Source of the DNA: Trebouxia sp. TZW2008
Lineage: Eukaryota; Chlorophyta; Trebouxiophyceae; Trebouxiales; Trebouxiaceae
NCBI GenBank assembly: GCA_002118135.1
Contig: BDIU01000195.1
Location: 95,498 to 159,497, forward strand
Reading direction: 5' to 3'
DNA: 64,000 nt
Shown here in pieces: positions 46,501 through 57,838 of the stretch. Positions within the stretch are counted from its first letter, which is position 1. Each line of letters opens with the position of its first letter. Under the pieces are notes generated by a model. It did not search any database and was not told the origin of the DNA. It saw only the letters and a list, made by a program, of their open reading frames with translations. Position numbers and translations under genes: made by a program.

Positions 46501-49500
46501 AACTCTGATGATGTATGCTGCAAGTCAACTAGTTGTGTAGTGATACAGTGCAGAGTTGTTTGTACCTGTATGGCCCATATTGCTCTGTTCATGGATTGTA
46601 TGCCTGCTCAGGTTTTACCCATACCACTACGCGCCCCTCGTTTCCGACCTGGCAAAGCACGCCACGGGAGGGAAACGAAACAAAGCTACCATCGCGACTG
46701 ATCTGGTGTCTGTTGAAGACGACAGCTGGGCTCCTGCGAATGGGCCCGTGCGCCCTCTGGTTCAGCTTATGGCCGTGCTTCCGCCCGAGAGGTAAGCGCC
46801 CATTGCTCGTAGACTGTGCCAATTGTGAAGCACCGTGGTGGGACGAGGTGTTATAAACGGCAGATTTGGGCAGGTAGTTATTCGTCACCCCTCCCGATTC
46901 GAATCGGCACACCCAAGGCTTGCCTTTCGCGAGCACGGGCCGGAGTAGCTCAGTTGGTAGAGCGCAAGGCTCTTAACCTTGTGGTCAAGGGTTCGAGCCC
47001 CTTCTTCGGTGACTGGTTTTTCGTTTTGTTATTTCGTTTTTAGCTCCGTCATTTGACATCTCTGATTTGCTGAGTGTCATGAAATGCATCATCACCGGCT
47101 TAGGCAGAGTTTCATTGACCTTGTGACAAAACAAACTGAGAACCCTGTGCAAATGATGACACAAGAGTCCTTAACTGCATTTCTGCTGCAATTTGCCAAA
47201 AAGCGGCTGGCCCCTACCTGTTACATGGGTTTCTGATGCAAGCTCATTTCGAGCCCTTCCCTTGACAACACAACTTGTAAAGACAATGTTGCTGACAACT
47301 TCTAGCACAGCTGCTAGGTGTGTTCAGCCCAAGTCCTGTCTTGTCAGGCCCACTTGGTGTGGAGCATCACAGTAAGGTCGTCCTATGTTCAATCATTGTG
47401 ATCAGACAAGATACTATCATTCCAGATGTTGCTAGGCCAACTTTCCAGGTTGGAGCCAAACAAGATGAGCTTGGGCAGTATAGTGTTCAGCATTTTGCAC
47501 ATGTCTGTACCACCTAAACCTCTTACACCTCAATTGAAAGTGCATGGAACATATGTGACACATTGACGATGTGTCTGCATGTGAAAGATAATCTACAAAG
47601 ATGTACCACAGATATGCCTGAAACAGCTTGACAAAAGATAGACACGTCTGACAGTGCGTGTCGACTGAAATTCATGTCTGCTCTGTCAATCGTGCTGACT
47701 TGACACTGGAATGAAAACTATGCGACAAAGTTCCCATAAAGGGAACAAAGGTTTTGTGAACCAAGCATTGGCTTTCTGCAAGTGGATCAATTTGTTGCTG
47801 CAGCACTCCTGTGTCTGACAGCAGCAACATTTTGATTTGTTGCTTGCGTCAAGCCAACACTCATGCACAAGGGCTTTGTCAAGGTTGCAGCAAAACCCTG
47901 CTTTTTGCCCTGGGCAAGTCAGTCCTGTTGTGATGTGAGGGGCAGAGACTTACTCCTACTCAACAAGCATAATGTCTGCCATAGCATCAACAGTGGCATC
48001 TAAAAGTAAAGATACAACACAAGGAAGAATTTTCTTTCAAATTGTCCCCTCGTGTATTGCGTTTCAGCATGTGCCATAAGTGTTGCTCGAGGCTCTGAAT
48101 CTGCTTGCAGTGCAAGGGCATGTCTGCCAATGAAGCTGGCCAGAATCATGGAGGGCACAAGAGCCAAGAGTGTACAGGAGCTAGAGCAGACCAGTGTGGC
48201 TGCTGCCCTGGCTGACATGTTCCCTTCTGACCTGGCACCCCTAATTGACATGTCTGGCAAGATGTACACACACACGGTCAGTACCTCCTAGCTGTTGCCT
48301 GTCTGCAAAGTGACAGCTTGTGGTGATTTGACAATGATGCATTGCTGGGGTTCCTTCAGCCTCGATCACTGCTGTGCAATATTGTGCATGATGGCCGTGT
48401 TTCAAATTTGTGGCAGTTCGTGTCGTATATATACAAAGTTTTGGCAGTTTGACATTCTGGCAAGTGTGTTTGAATGCCATCAACACGCTTGACGCACTAC
48501 GTGGGCATGGACAGCCGAGCACGCAATGCAATTGAGTGTGTTGGAAGACCAACATAAACAGGACAGTCTGAAGGCGTCTGACTGGTTGCTATTGCAGGCA
48601 GTGGTGAAGCTGCCTTTTGCCAATGTGAAGAGGTTGGCTGCAGCTGCTCAGCAGGCTGACCCTGATGAGCAAGAGCTGTCCACAGAGGATGAGGTGTGTA
48701 ATGCTCTCAACTTTTTCATCAATGTTGTGAATGGCTCTATGCGGCAAGCTGAGCTGTGCATGCAATCTGTGTTGATCTCACACACACATTCAGAGCTGTG
48801 TGTATGCCATCACAGGCTTAGCATGCCTCTTACGCTGCCAGCAAGCTTTGGCCATGCTCTCAACAACCCCATAATGGAAATGTCAGCCTCAAAATTGCAG
48901 CCAGACTGGAAAGGCGTATCAAATGCATCAATATGACAATACACATGCCCACTCGCTCACCCCTCTTTGCCGCATAGTGCTTTTGCTGCATCTGCAGTGG
49001 GACGTGTGGTATGCAGAGTGGGCATGTGAATTGTGATATAGCAGCCGGTACTGCTTCACCAATAACGCATCAGCAGTGCACATGCCCTGGCAAGACTCTT
49101 GCATTGTTGCAGCATTTGCCATGCAACAGCACATGGGTTGTTTGCTGGAGGACGCAATGAGCTTAGAGCAGGCAACCTAACCCTGCACTACAATCACCTT
49201 TATGCATGTCCGCTGCGCTTTATCAGCAGTGCGCATGTTCTGGCAGAATCTTGCATTATTGCAGCATGCAACAGATATATCACCGCAGGGCACACAAACA
49301 AAGGTTGCTTGCTGCAGGAACGTAACGAGCTAAGGGCAGGCAACCTAACACTGCACTATGGCCACCCCTTTGAGCTGCTGCTGCGTCTCATCAGCAGGCC
49401 ATACATGTCTTGGGATCAGTCCTGACTCACATTGACATACTGCCGCAGGTCCATGTGCAGGGTAAACAAATATGACTTCCTTGCTGCAGGAACGTAATGA

Positions 49501-52500
49501 GCTGAGAGCAGGCAACCTGACCCTGCACTACAATCACCCCTGTGCTCTGCCGCTGCGTCTTATCAGCAGGCAGGGCATGTCATGGGAGCAATCCAGGCTC
49601 ACACTCACGTCCCCTGGCAGGCCATCTTGGAGTGCCCAGCCAGGTGCTCAGTTCACTCACTGTTTATAAGGACTTGGGCCACACAGACTAAGCACTTGTG
49701 AAAAAAAATAAGCCACGTCATGAGTTTCATCCCTATGATTGTCATTGCTGTCGTTCTCATGGGCTTTCAACTTCATTTCTGATTTTTTCCAATGGCTAAT
49801 CGTAACTAGTACCACCGCTAGTTTTATATTTGTTGTTTGTATGCTTGCTGGTGAGCTCCTGTGACCCTGCTAGGTGAACCTGTCCTGACTTTCCTTGTGT
49901 ATTGTCTTGTGTCGAAGAGACTGTGCCAACCTGATGACAAGCTGATTGCCAACGGTCTTCCTTGCCACTGCTCTGGATTTGAGTTGCCAGAAAAACACTG
50001 CGTAACCTGCAGGTGGACGCTGTGGCAAGCAAGTGCGTATGCATGCTGCATGCTGCATGTGTGCAAAACATCAGGCTGATTACTTGTGCTTGTGAGTCAG
50101 CTGTAGCAATGCTAATGCCTTGTGGATGTTGCAAAACACTCTTGTAGCATCGTCGCTCGAAAAACATATGTCAAGTATTGTAAGATTGCTGTCCAGGCAA
50201 ACTGGCGCTGAGCATGACAAGGTTACTGGTGCCGAGACTACAGTCAGATGAGGAACCCAAAGAGCAGACTGAAGAAGACAGCACCAACACTGCTGACCCA
50301 ACGCGTCCAAAGCAGCTAATCGTGAGCGTGGCTGGCTTTGACATTGCTGGTGTCCCTACAACGCCCTTCTCTGCTTGTCTACTGGCAGGTATGGCTGCTC
50401 ATGTGCAACCCTGAGCCTGGTATGTGTATGCGCTCTTTGACATCATGTGTATGTAACAGCAAGCTTCTGTGTTGTTTCCTGGCAGGCACGGATGCTCATC
50501 TGCATCCCTGCCTGATATATGTATGCAATTTCCAACATTGCTGGTGTCTCCACAACACCCTTCTCTGCCTGTCTTCTGGCAGGTATGACTGCCCACCTGC
50601 AAGCCTGTGCCTGCTAAGTCTATGCATTTTTTGACATTGCTAGTGTTCCAACAACACCCTTCTCTGTTTGTCTCCTGGCAGGTATGTCTGCTCATCTGCA
50701 ATCCTGTGCCTGATATATGTACATATTCTTTGACATCACTTCGCAATAGCAAGCTTCTCTGCTTCTCTCCTGGCAAATTCAGATGATCGTCTGCATTCCT
50801 GCCTGATATGTGCGCGCATCATTTGACATTGCAGGGGCCCCCACAACATTCTTCTCTGCCTGTCTCCTGGCAGGCATGGCTATTCTTCTGCGAGCCCTGC
50901 TTTTACCATTGGTATATGCAGTGATCACAAACATGGAGTGGCATGTAGCAATGCAATTCAGCTGAAGAGATGGAAGGGTGCTGATCCATACAGCAGTTTG
51001 CTGTCTTTTCGCGGTAGTCTTGGCCAACAGTGTGCTCAGAATGCTTCTTTTGCGCCGTCCTTTTTAATGGGGATGTCTGCAGCGCAACTGGGCATCTTTT
51101 GCATGCACTGAAGAACATGGCTCATCAAGTCACTTGTGGCCAGTTTTTACACACACCCAAGACCCTGTTGAGCAGATCAACTTTGAGTCTGATGGTCAGC
51201 CTACTATTGCTGACTGCAACATGTCATTATTGGTCTTTGTACAATCCACGCTTCTTGGTTATGATGATACATTCATTTGCCCAAGAAGAAGATTTTGACA
51301 ATCAAATGGTCAGTCCTGTCAATGTTAGTCACAGGCTGCAAGCTTCCAGAGGCAGTTGTGAGTGAGCGAGACTGGCAGAGGGAGCAAAGGAAGTTTGCCC
51401 CGGCTCTTGGGGGTGGGCGGGGAGGTAGAACATCATCTGGCAACATGGATGGTAGGGGTGGCAGAGGCTATGCGCAAGGCGGCAAAGGCTACCAGAACAA
51501 CAGACAAGACTATCCAAGGTTGGGCTTGAGCCAAGTGTGCTGTGACCATGGCCCTGACACTGGCATTGGCACTGGTGCTGCAATTGTACTTGGAGATTGC
51601 TGCAACACTGTTGCAACAAAGTACATGTTGTTTCAGCTTGTGTATGCCATTTTTCAAACTTGGTGACTTTCACATTGCTGCTGGTAGCCAAGTAGGTAAC
51701 TGCAAGATGAAACACAAACAGAAACTTAGGACTGCCACTTGTCTGCTTGGGTACGAGTTGCTTACAATGATGCAATCGTGCGCTTAAATTTGGCTATGCA
51801 TTCTTGTACTGAGCTGGCAAGCTATGACTTGCCATACATGCCAGAGTTGGTTTGTTGTTGCATCATCAGCTGAAAATACATTGAACAATAACCATACTCT
51901 GTTGTGACAGCTCTAGCATTGTTTTGCTTTTTCAAAAGTGGTGAAACCATTGTCTGTTCTATTCTGGATGCTGCAATTGCATTGGCAAAACGCATTGGGT
52001 CGTGTTGCAGGGCCCGCAGTCAGGGTGCAAGAGTGCTGGAGGTACCAATAAGGAAGGCTGTCCCCATACCCATCAGGCAGCCCACTGAAGCCCCGCTTAC
52101 CAGGACCCAGCGAGACGCCTTCGCCCGCCAAGTAACAAACAGGTTGGTTGTGGCGCTCAGTCTAGCCTTGCTTCGTGCAGTTCTATCTTTGTTGCATTCA
52201 GGCAGCTGCTGCAGCGCATCAAAGCACAGAAGCAACAGCAACCATTGCTGGAGCCTGCTTGCCTGTTTTATCCGCTGGGCACCCTCAGTAAAGTGTGTTT
52301 GTTGCTCACTGTTGCTGCATGTCAAACTTCACTTTTCAGCAGCTTGGTTGATTTGACGTGATTGATGGCACTTCATCTTGTTCTGTGATCATCTATGCTT
52401 GCTGTGGCATATGTCTCAATGTCGGTGAAAACTGAACGGTGGATGCAGTGCGTCGCCAGACTGGGGCAGCCCAAGTCAATGAAGCTATGCCCTCTCTCTC

Positions 52501-55500
52501 TTGCTCTGCCATCACTGCAACCAAAATGGTTTTTACAAGGACATACCTCAATGTCATTCACAGCTGGGTAACAGTGTATGGTACGTGCAGTGGGTTACCA
52601 GACTGGGGCAGCCCAAGTGTGAGCAGCCCTGGCTTCAGTCCTGGGCTGGATGATGAGGCAGTGGCGCGGCAGCTGCAACGGCAGTATGACCGGGAGGTGC
52701 AGGGGCCCGCCGGCACCAACTCCCTGGATAATGACAGCTTTGCTGTTGCCCGCCAACTTCAAGTAAGTCCCTCAGCTACTCGAGTCAGAGGTCTGTTGTT
52801 TTTGGCTGAGCATGCATTTCTGTGAGTGCAATTGCGGCACCAACTCCCTGGACAATGACAGGACAACCAATTACCCAAACCATAACAAGACGATGGCAAT
52901 TTTAATATTTTGTTGTCAATAGTCTTGTGTGTCAAGCCTTCAAATTGGTTGCCAGACTTCAATGCTACATTGTTGCCTGCAGTTTGCAACACTGATGCTT
53001 TGCAGTCATCCTGCTAATTGTACTTTTGATTGGCAACATTCAGGCAAGCTCACTGTCCTGTATGGTCTGCAGGAAGAGGAAGATCGCAGGGCACGCATCA
53101 ACTTTCACCCTACTAGGGTTGCAGCCGCCCAGATGAAGAAGGACGAGGACTTTGCCCTGCGTATGCAGCGCCAGGAGAACCAGATTGCTGCTGCCGGAAT
53201 GGCTCAGTACCAGGAGTCACAGCGCAGACACAACGACCTTGATGCCATGGGCGGCGTCCCACCCCAATCCCAGGTGTGCTGCCTGTGGGAAGTCTCAACC
53301 TAAGCACCTAGTCATACGAGTGATCACTTTGTCATGTTCACTGACTGCGTAGTGCGTAGCTACCAGGCTGGCTCACTATCAGGCGTCTCAGCGCAGGCAC
53401 TTCACCTTTGATGCCATGGGCGGCGTCCCAGTCCAGTCTCAGGTATGCTGCCTGTGACCTTCCACCTGCTACTTGTATGCTGCTGCCATAATGTGCTGTG
53501 CCATATTTGGTTTGCTTCTGGTCTTGCTCCCTGGTGTTGAGTAAGGCCTTCAGCCTTGATGCTATTGGCAGCATCCTACCTGACTCCCACATATACCACC
53601 CAGTGGTGGGGACATATGCACTGTGGTTTCATGCTGCTATTGTGTATGCTTGCTGTTACACAGATGGCCAATGACATGCTACACACAGTTTGCTTTGCTG
53701 ATGCAATCAGCAAATACATGATAAGATGACCCTGGACATGACTGTGCTGGAGCCATGTTACACAAGGCGTCTGACATAGCAAGAAGATATGTGTAAGTGC
53801 TCAGTGCATGCAAAGCAGACTGGTATTGATGGTCTGATTGTATGCTGCTAGGATTGCATTGGACATGTCATTAACTGATGACTGTTCACTGGTTGTGCAG
53901 GATGCGTATCTGCATGAAGCAGAAATCCTGGGACTGCCTGCAGCCTCCCCAAGTCCTGTTCCAGAACGTGCTGCCGCGCCCCTATAGCCTATCAGGACGT
54001 TTTGCATCCAGCTTGGTTTGTATGTGGACCACAGTTTGAAACCTCTGCAAACAAGCATATGAATGGATTGTATGGTGCAGGATGCACAATTGCATGAGGC
54101 AGATTTTCCCGGCCTGCCTGCAGCTTATTTCTCCCCCAGTCCTTCCTCTGGGGATGCGCCTGCCCCTATTTGGCCTATCAAAAAATGCACCAAGGCAAAA
54201 GCTACAGCCAGATCAGGACACATAGCAGCAGTGCATGGCAACAGCAGCAGCCATGGGTACAACAATGCCTCATATCAGTCATGGGATGAGGATAGGGGTC
54301 AGAGTGACGGCTGGGGTGGGTCTGGGGACCAAGGGGGTTGGGGTGATGAAGACCCCAGTCAAGCTGGGAGGATTAGCACTGGTGATGAGTCAGGACAAGG
54401 GCCCAATGGTCACCAAGCATCGAAAGTACAAAGCAACACAGGCCAGGGTCAAAAGGCAAGCAACAGTGGTGAGTACACATGGACAGCTTGTACCTGCTTT
54501 CAGACTTGCATGTGCCTTGCATGGCGTGAAAAATGCAAAACCGCCAATGCTGGAACTTCTTGTCTGTAGTTATAGACCGAAACAAGTTCACCGCCCTGTG
54601 TTTTGACAGTTCAGTCTGCACAACACGCTGGGCACGGTGTACAATTGCACGTCAAAGCTTGTGTGCATGAAGCTACGGAGGTCTGTCCTACGCTGCTGTT
54701 AGCTTGTTGCACTTATCAGAGCTGCAAATTAGGTGTGTGATATGGTGCTTGATGCATAAGTATCGCTACAGATCTGCCTCTAGTAGGCATGTTCTTGATG
54801 TCCAGTTGCATCTCGTTCTGGCGTATCAGCCAGTTGTAATTGCATGGCCTGCAGACATGATGGCAGCAAGTCTCGCAGGATGATCAGCTGCACCTGATCC
54901 AGCGTGCTGCGATACATCCTGCTTGGCTTGCTGCCATTGTCTGAGTAGGCCATTCAACTGTACTTGTCTAATGTTTCAAGCAGGAGCTCAGCCAGCCCCT
55001 TCTGCATCTGCATCAGCGCAACCTGCACCACTCACCTTGCATTTGGTACCTTGATGGACAGGACCAGCAATGAAGGCGCATGCTACACGTACCTAGCAAT
55101 GCGTGAGCCACAGTCAGCTTATGAGAATCTTGCCCCTTTCAGTCATCTGCCAAGCATGTCTGCTAAGCACAGCTGTGAGTGCTTCATTGACAGCAAGCAG
55201 ACAGCTCAGTGCAATTCTGACTTTGATATGTGTGTGAAACGGCTTGTTATGTTTGCAGGAGCAGGCTGGGGAGATGGAGATGCTAATGACTACAATCACA
55301 TTGCGCCTCAACAGGTAAATTGTCCTTGTCCTTGTTGCAGTCACGTATCATGTCTAGGCTAGCATGGTGTGCACCCTGACCACTGACATTCTCCTCTGGA
55401 ACATATAAAATGCGCAAATATCTGCTTGAAACAAGTTGCGACAACACATGTGCCTGCCTTGCATTCAGCTGCATGTCAACAGCTGACAGTTCCAGCATCT

Positions 55501-57838
55501 CTCACTGATGCTGCTAGCCAATGTGCTGATGCTAGCCTCTTTCCTCTTTGTGCAGGCTAACAGGAATGACTGGGCCAACAGCAACAGCAACAGCAATGCT
55601 GATGGCTGGGGAGCAGAGCAGACAGGCAACAGCTGGGGTGCATCACACATGGCAGAGAGCCACAGCAGCAGTGGCAACAAGCCTCTGAGCCGCAGTGACA
55701 GCAGAGCCGCAGCAGCAGCCCAGTACATGCAGAGTGTAGACATCCCCACTGCTGGCAGCATCAAGGTATTCTGCATCTCTTACATGCTGGAGCTTGATTG
55801 ATGGCTTGTTGAGTGGCTCTGATCTAGAGATACGATATTGGTGCAGTAGCCTGGCGGTGTGTGGGTGCACAGAGTTGTGCACCAGTGCACCAGTCATGAT
55901 GTGAACTGTTGCTGGTGGTATGCCTGGCATTTACTCTGGTCATCATGTTGAGGGACACAGAACAGCACTGCTTCATTCTGGCCAAAAAAGCTGTTTGTCC
56001 ACCCTGCCCTGCAAAAGGTCTGGCTGCCAGAACACGTAAAACAAAAAGTTGCAGAAAGGTTCAATCTGGATGGCTGATGAGTCGTGACTTCAGCGCTCAA
56101 AGTTGCAGCTTAGAGCATGCAAGCTTTGACAGCAGCCTTCTGCCTGCCATCAGCTCTTGATGTGGCATGATAGTATGGTCACCTCAGGCACAGATGGCTG
56201 GTAGAAACCCACTGTTGTGCTCCAAGCTGCAGATCTGCGCTGATGAACTATGCTGTATCTCGACTGCTGCTCCTCACACAAGCTCCGATTATGATGCCTC
56301 ATGACCCAAAATTTTGCTTACGTTTTCTGATTTATGGTGGCACAATCATAGAGGCAGAACAGTTTGGATGCGATGCATCCAACAGCCACCTCACTGAGTG
56401 TATGTGGTGGGTTAATTAGGTCATCTAGCCAGGCATCCACACCAAAAATGTTGTGTCATTGGCAGTCATGCCAAGCCCTGTTGTAGGGCCCAGAACACTG
56501 CTTTGCAATTGCGCCAGCTTTTGGTAGTTGGCTGTATGGTGGTCAGAGAGACCTCCCGACACTTCACCCAGAGTTTGCAAAAACTATTGATTTTGCACTT
56601 TTCTATGTTGTTAGGGGTGTCAGGGTGGCTACAAGAACTTTCAGATAATTTTGCATTTTGCATGGGTATGTTTTGTCCTGTGCAATAGTGCTGAGGGAAC
56701 AATGCACTGCAGGAGAGGGCGGCAGCAGCTGCAGCCAAGATCAGCAGTCACAATGCACGCAGGCAGCAGCAGTGTGACCTGGACGCCCAGCAATATGCCA
56801 GCCAGCCCCCACCTTCATCCAGACCCCCAGCACCTGCAGGTTGTCCGTCCATTTATGGGTGTCAATCTTTGCACTTGCTTCAGCTCATGCAAGCCAGCAC
56901 TCAGCTGATCGCGGCTCTTCTTCACTGTTGCTTCAAATATTTGGCAAACCAAGCAATATTAGCAAGCTTGTAGATGCATCTTGTCACATTCTGTGAGACG
57001 GTTTATTGTAAGGCTGTCATGGCGCACACATCCTGTGACCAGGTGGAAACTCAGCCACCTTCTGCAATGTACTGTGTAACACTCTGGTCATGCGCTCGCC
57101 TGCAGGCCTTGTGCTTCAATTTGTGCATCTTTGACTGGCGTTGTTGCCTTGTTTTGCCTTTACTCCTCCATTCAAACTAATGATGGGGCTTTTTGTGAGT
57201 TTGAGAGGTGCTGGTGTTATAAGCTAGAAGGTTCGCCAGACTAATCGTGAACATGGTGTACAGGTACAGCAACACATGGTCAGGCACAGTCAGCACAGCA
57301 GTACAGTGAAGCAGCATATCCTGAGCCAACATACAATGAGCTCTCATATGCTCTGTCCACAAACAGTCAGTCAAGGCCCAACCAGCCAGCAAGTCAGCCT
57401 GTAATGTCACAGTTCAGTCACCTGTTCCCTGAGCAGCAAAACGAGTCAGTGGCACAGCCAACACCTTATCAAACTAGGTCAGCCGCTCCCTCAGTCACTC
57501 AAACCCAGCCAGCCAAGTATCAACAGCCAGCACTAGTGCAAAGCAGTGTTCCAGGCCCTGCAAAAGGAATCAGCAAGCCCGCCAATGACAGTGCCCCATT
57601 TGATTTGGATGCCTGGCTAGATGACCTGGGTGAGGCGCCTCAGAACCCCACTGAGGTTGCCAGTGCAGCACAAAGTGGCCTTGCAAGCGTACGCAGCAGT
57701 TACAGTTCTGACTCCAGTACTGCCAAACCCCGTTACATGCCACCCCACCTGCGCTCGCCCCCTGGAGAGCGTGCAGCAGCTGATGCTAGCCAGCAGCCAC
57801 CTGCTAAGAAGGCACCTCCTGGCTTTGGCGGCTTTTGA
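40525..57838 (+). CDS. XRN: 5'-3' exoribonuclease, XRN family, with long C-terminal extension
   Basis: XRN enzymes degrade 5'-monophosphate RNA. Exons: 40525-40651, 40906-41026, 41095-41218, 41440-41613, 42119-42238, 42523-42645, 42954-43250, 43916-44122, 44549-44714, 45655-45846, 46171-46384, 46612-46791, 48111-48276, 48598-48693, 49490-49643, 49874-50001, 50244-50388, 51335-51518, then 52011-52142, 52591-52762, 53073-53273, 54081-54468, 55259-55314, 55556-55765, 56713-56839, 57264-57838. Total 4779 nt, 1592 residues. Motifs: [24 protein letters not shown] (93 on), [71 protein letters not shown] and an RGG tail. It is XRN2-like, since [17 protein letters not shown] matches the XRN2 LPGARKP…DW segment. 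The last eight exons (about 620 residues, low complexity, DFPGLP and RYMPPHLR motifs) join in phase but could be a separate gene. Borders of exons 15-17 are tentative. Confidence 0.9.
41027..41094 (+). other. GC-AG intron in XRN
   Basis: The 68 bp intron begins gcaagag after the exon end ttgcag and ends tatgcag. Only this GC donor gives the family sequence [18 protein letters not shown] in phase; no GT donor nearby does. The donor context AG|GCAAG is the known consensus for GC-AG introns. Confidence 0.8.
42353..42522 (+). repeat. Two tandem ~74 bp echoes before XRN exon 6
   Basis: Units near 42376 and at 42450 precede the real exon at 42523. The second translates [12 protein letters not shown] after a good ttcag acceptor. 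The first has lost the acceptor. All three share gacatgggtcttggtg-type intron ends and ttgcatgc. Confidence 0.85.
43775..43912 (+). repeat. Upstream echo of XRN exon 8
   Basis: It translates [15 protein letters not shown] then [16 protein letters not shown], clearly derived from the real exon ([31 protein letters not shown]) 131 bp downstream. Confidence 0.85.
44420..44455 (+). repeat. Upstream echo of XRN exon 9 start
   Basis: ggtgctgcagaccaaaaggg then caagtgaa copies the acceptor and first bases of exon 9 (ggtgctgcagacaaaaagag then cacgtgac). Confidence 0.75.
44812..45135 (+). repeat. Downstream echoes of XRN exon 9 end
   Basis: The copy at 44812-44900 repeats the [20 protein letters not shown] end through gggaggaggta with a donor GT. 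A second, more diverged copy lies at about 45060-45135 (gacatgggtctgctgctggc … gacttggaggaagcctttgg). Confidence 0.75.
46939..47011 (+). tRNA. tRNA-Lys(CTT), inside an XRN intron
   Basis: 73 nt cloverleaf. Acceptor stem GCCGGAG/CTTCGGT (two G-T pairs), D arm GCTC…GAGC with A-box TAGCTCAGTTGG, anticodon stem CAAGG/CCTTG with loop CTCTTAA (anticodon CTT, Lys), T stem AAGGG/CCCTT with loop TTCGAGC, discriminator G. No intron, no encoded CCA. A run of five T (47017-47021) just after fits a Pol III terminator. It sits in the 1.3 kb XRN intron 46792-48110 on the same strand, with its own internal promoter. Confidence 0.95.
49140..49489 (+). repeat. Two ~170 bp tandem echoes before XRN exon 15
   Basis: Copies start at 49151 and 49318 (spacing 167 and 172) before the real exon at 49490. 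The 49318 copy has an intact ctgcag acceptor and reads [20 protein letters not shown] then [15 protein letters not shown] and a stop; the real exon reads [20 protein letters not shown]. The 49151 copy has gag in place of cag. Confidence 0.88.
50337..50900 (+). repeat. ~97 bp tandem array downstream of XRN exon 17
   Basis: Six units. The first is the real end of exon 17 (gacattgctggtgtccctac … cttgtctactggcag|gt), and five downstream copies have their ggcag at about 50485, 50582, 50681, 50780 and 50873. Spacing is 97-99 bp. Units differ by 10-25%. On the minus strand the array is open for 125 codons with a ~33-residue repeat ([24 protein letters not shown]), which I take as a by-product of the period. 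Confidence 0.88.
52430..52480 (+). repeat. Upstream echo of XRN exon 52591-52762
   Basis: gcagtgcgtcgccagactgg then ggcagcccaagt copies the acceptor and start of the exon (gcagtgggttaccagactgg then ggcagcccaagt). Confidence 0.8.
52826..52866 (+). repeat. Downstream echo of XRN exon 52591-52762
   Basis: ggcaccaactccctggacaa then tgacagg repeats ggcaccaactccctggataa then tgacag from inside the exon. Confidence 0.75.
53360..53590 (+). repeat. Downstream echoes of XRN exon 53073-53273
   Basis: The copy at 53363-53445 repeats the [20 protein letters not shown] end, including the donor (tctcag|gtatgctgcctgtg). A shorter remnant near 53545-53590 (ttcagccttgatgctattgg) follows. Confidence 0.8.
53890..54010 (+). 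repeat. Upstream echo of XRN exon 54081-54468
   Basis: After gtgcag it translates [20 protein letters not shown], matching the real [20 protein letters not shown] 180 bp downstream, then reaches a stop. Confidence 0.85.

Noticed and set aside
50399..50776. Minus-strand 125-codon frame with a ~33-residue cysteine-rich repeat
   Set aside because: It lies entirely inside the ~97-99 bp tandem array; a period near a multiple of three keeps the frame open by chance. No start context or splice partners.
53890..54010. Counting the [15 protein letters not shown] segment as a real exon
   Set aside because: It is a diverged copy of the next exon and ends in an in-frame stop with no donor.
54964..55035. 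Extra XRN exon ([21 protein letters not shown]) after 54985
   Set aside because: Acceptor and composition fit, but its only donor gives phase 0 where phase 1 is needed to join exon 55259, so it was left out of the model.
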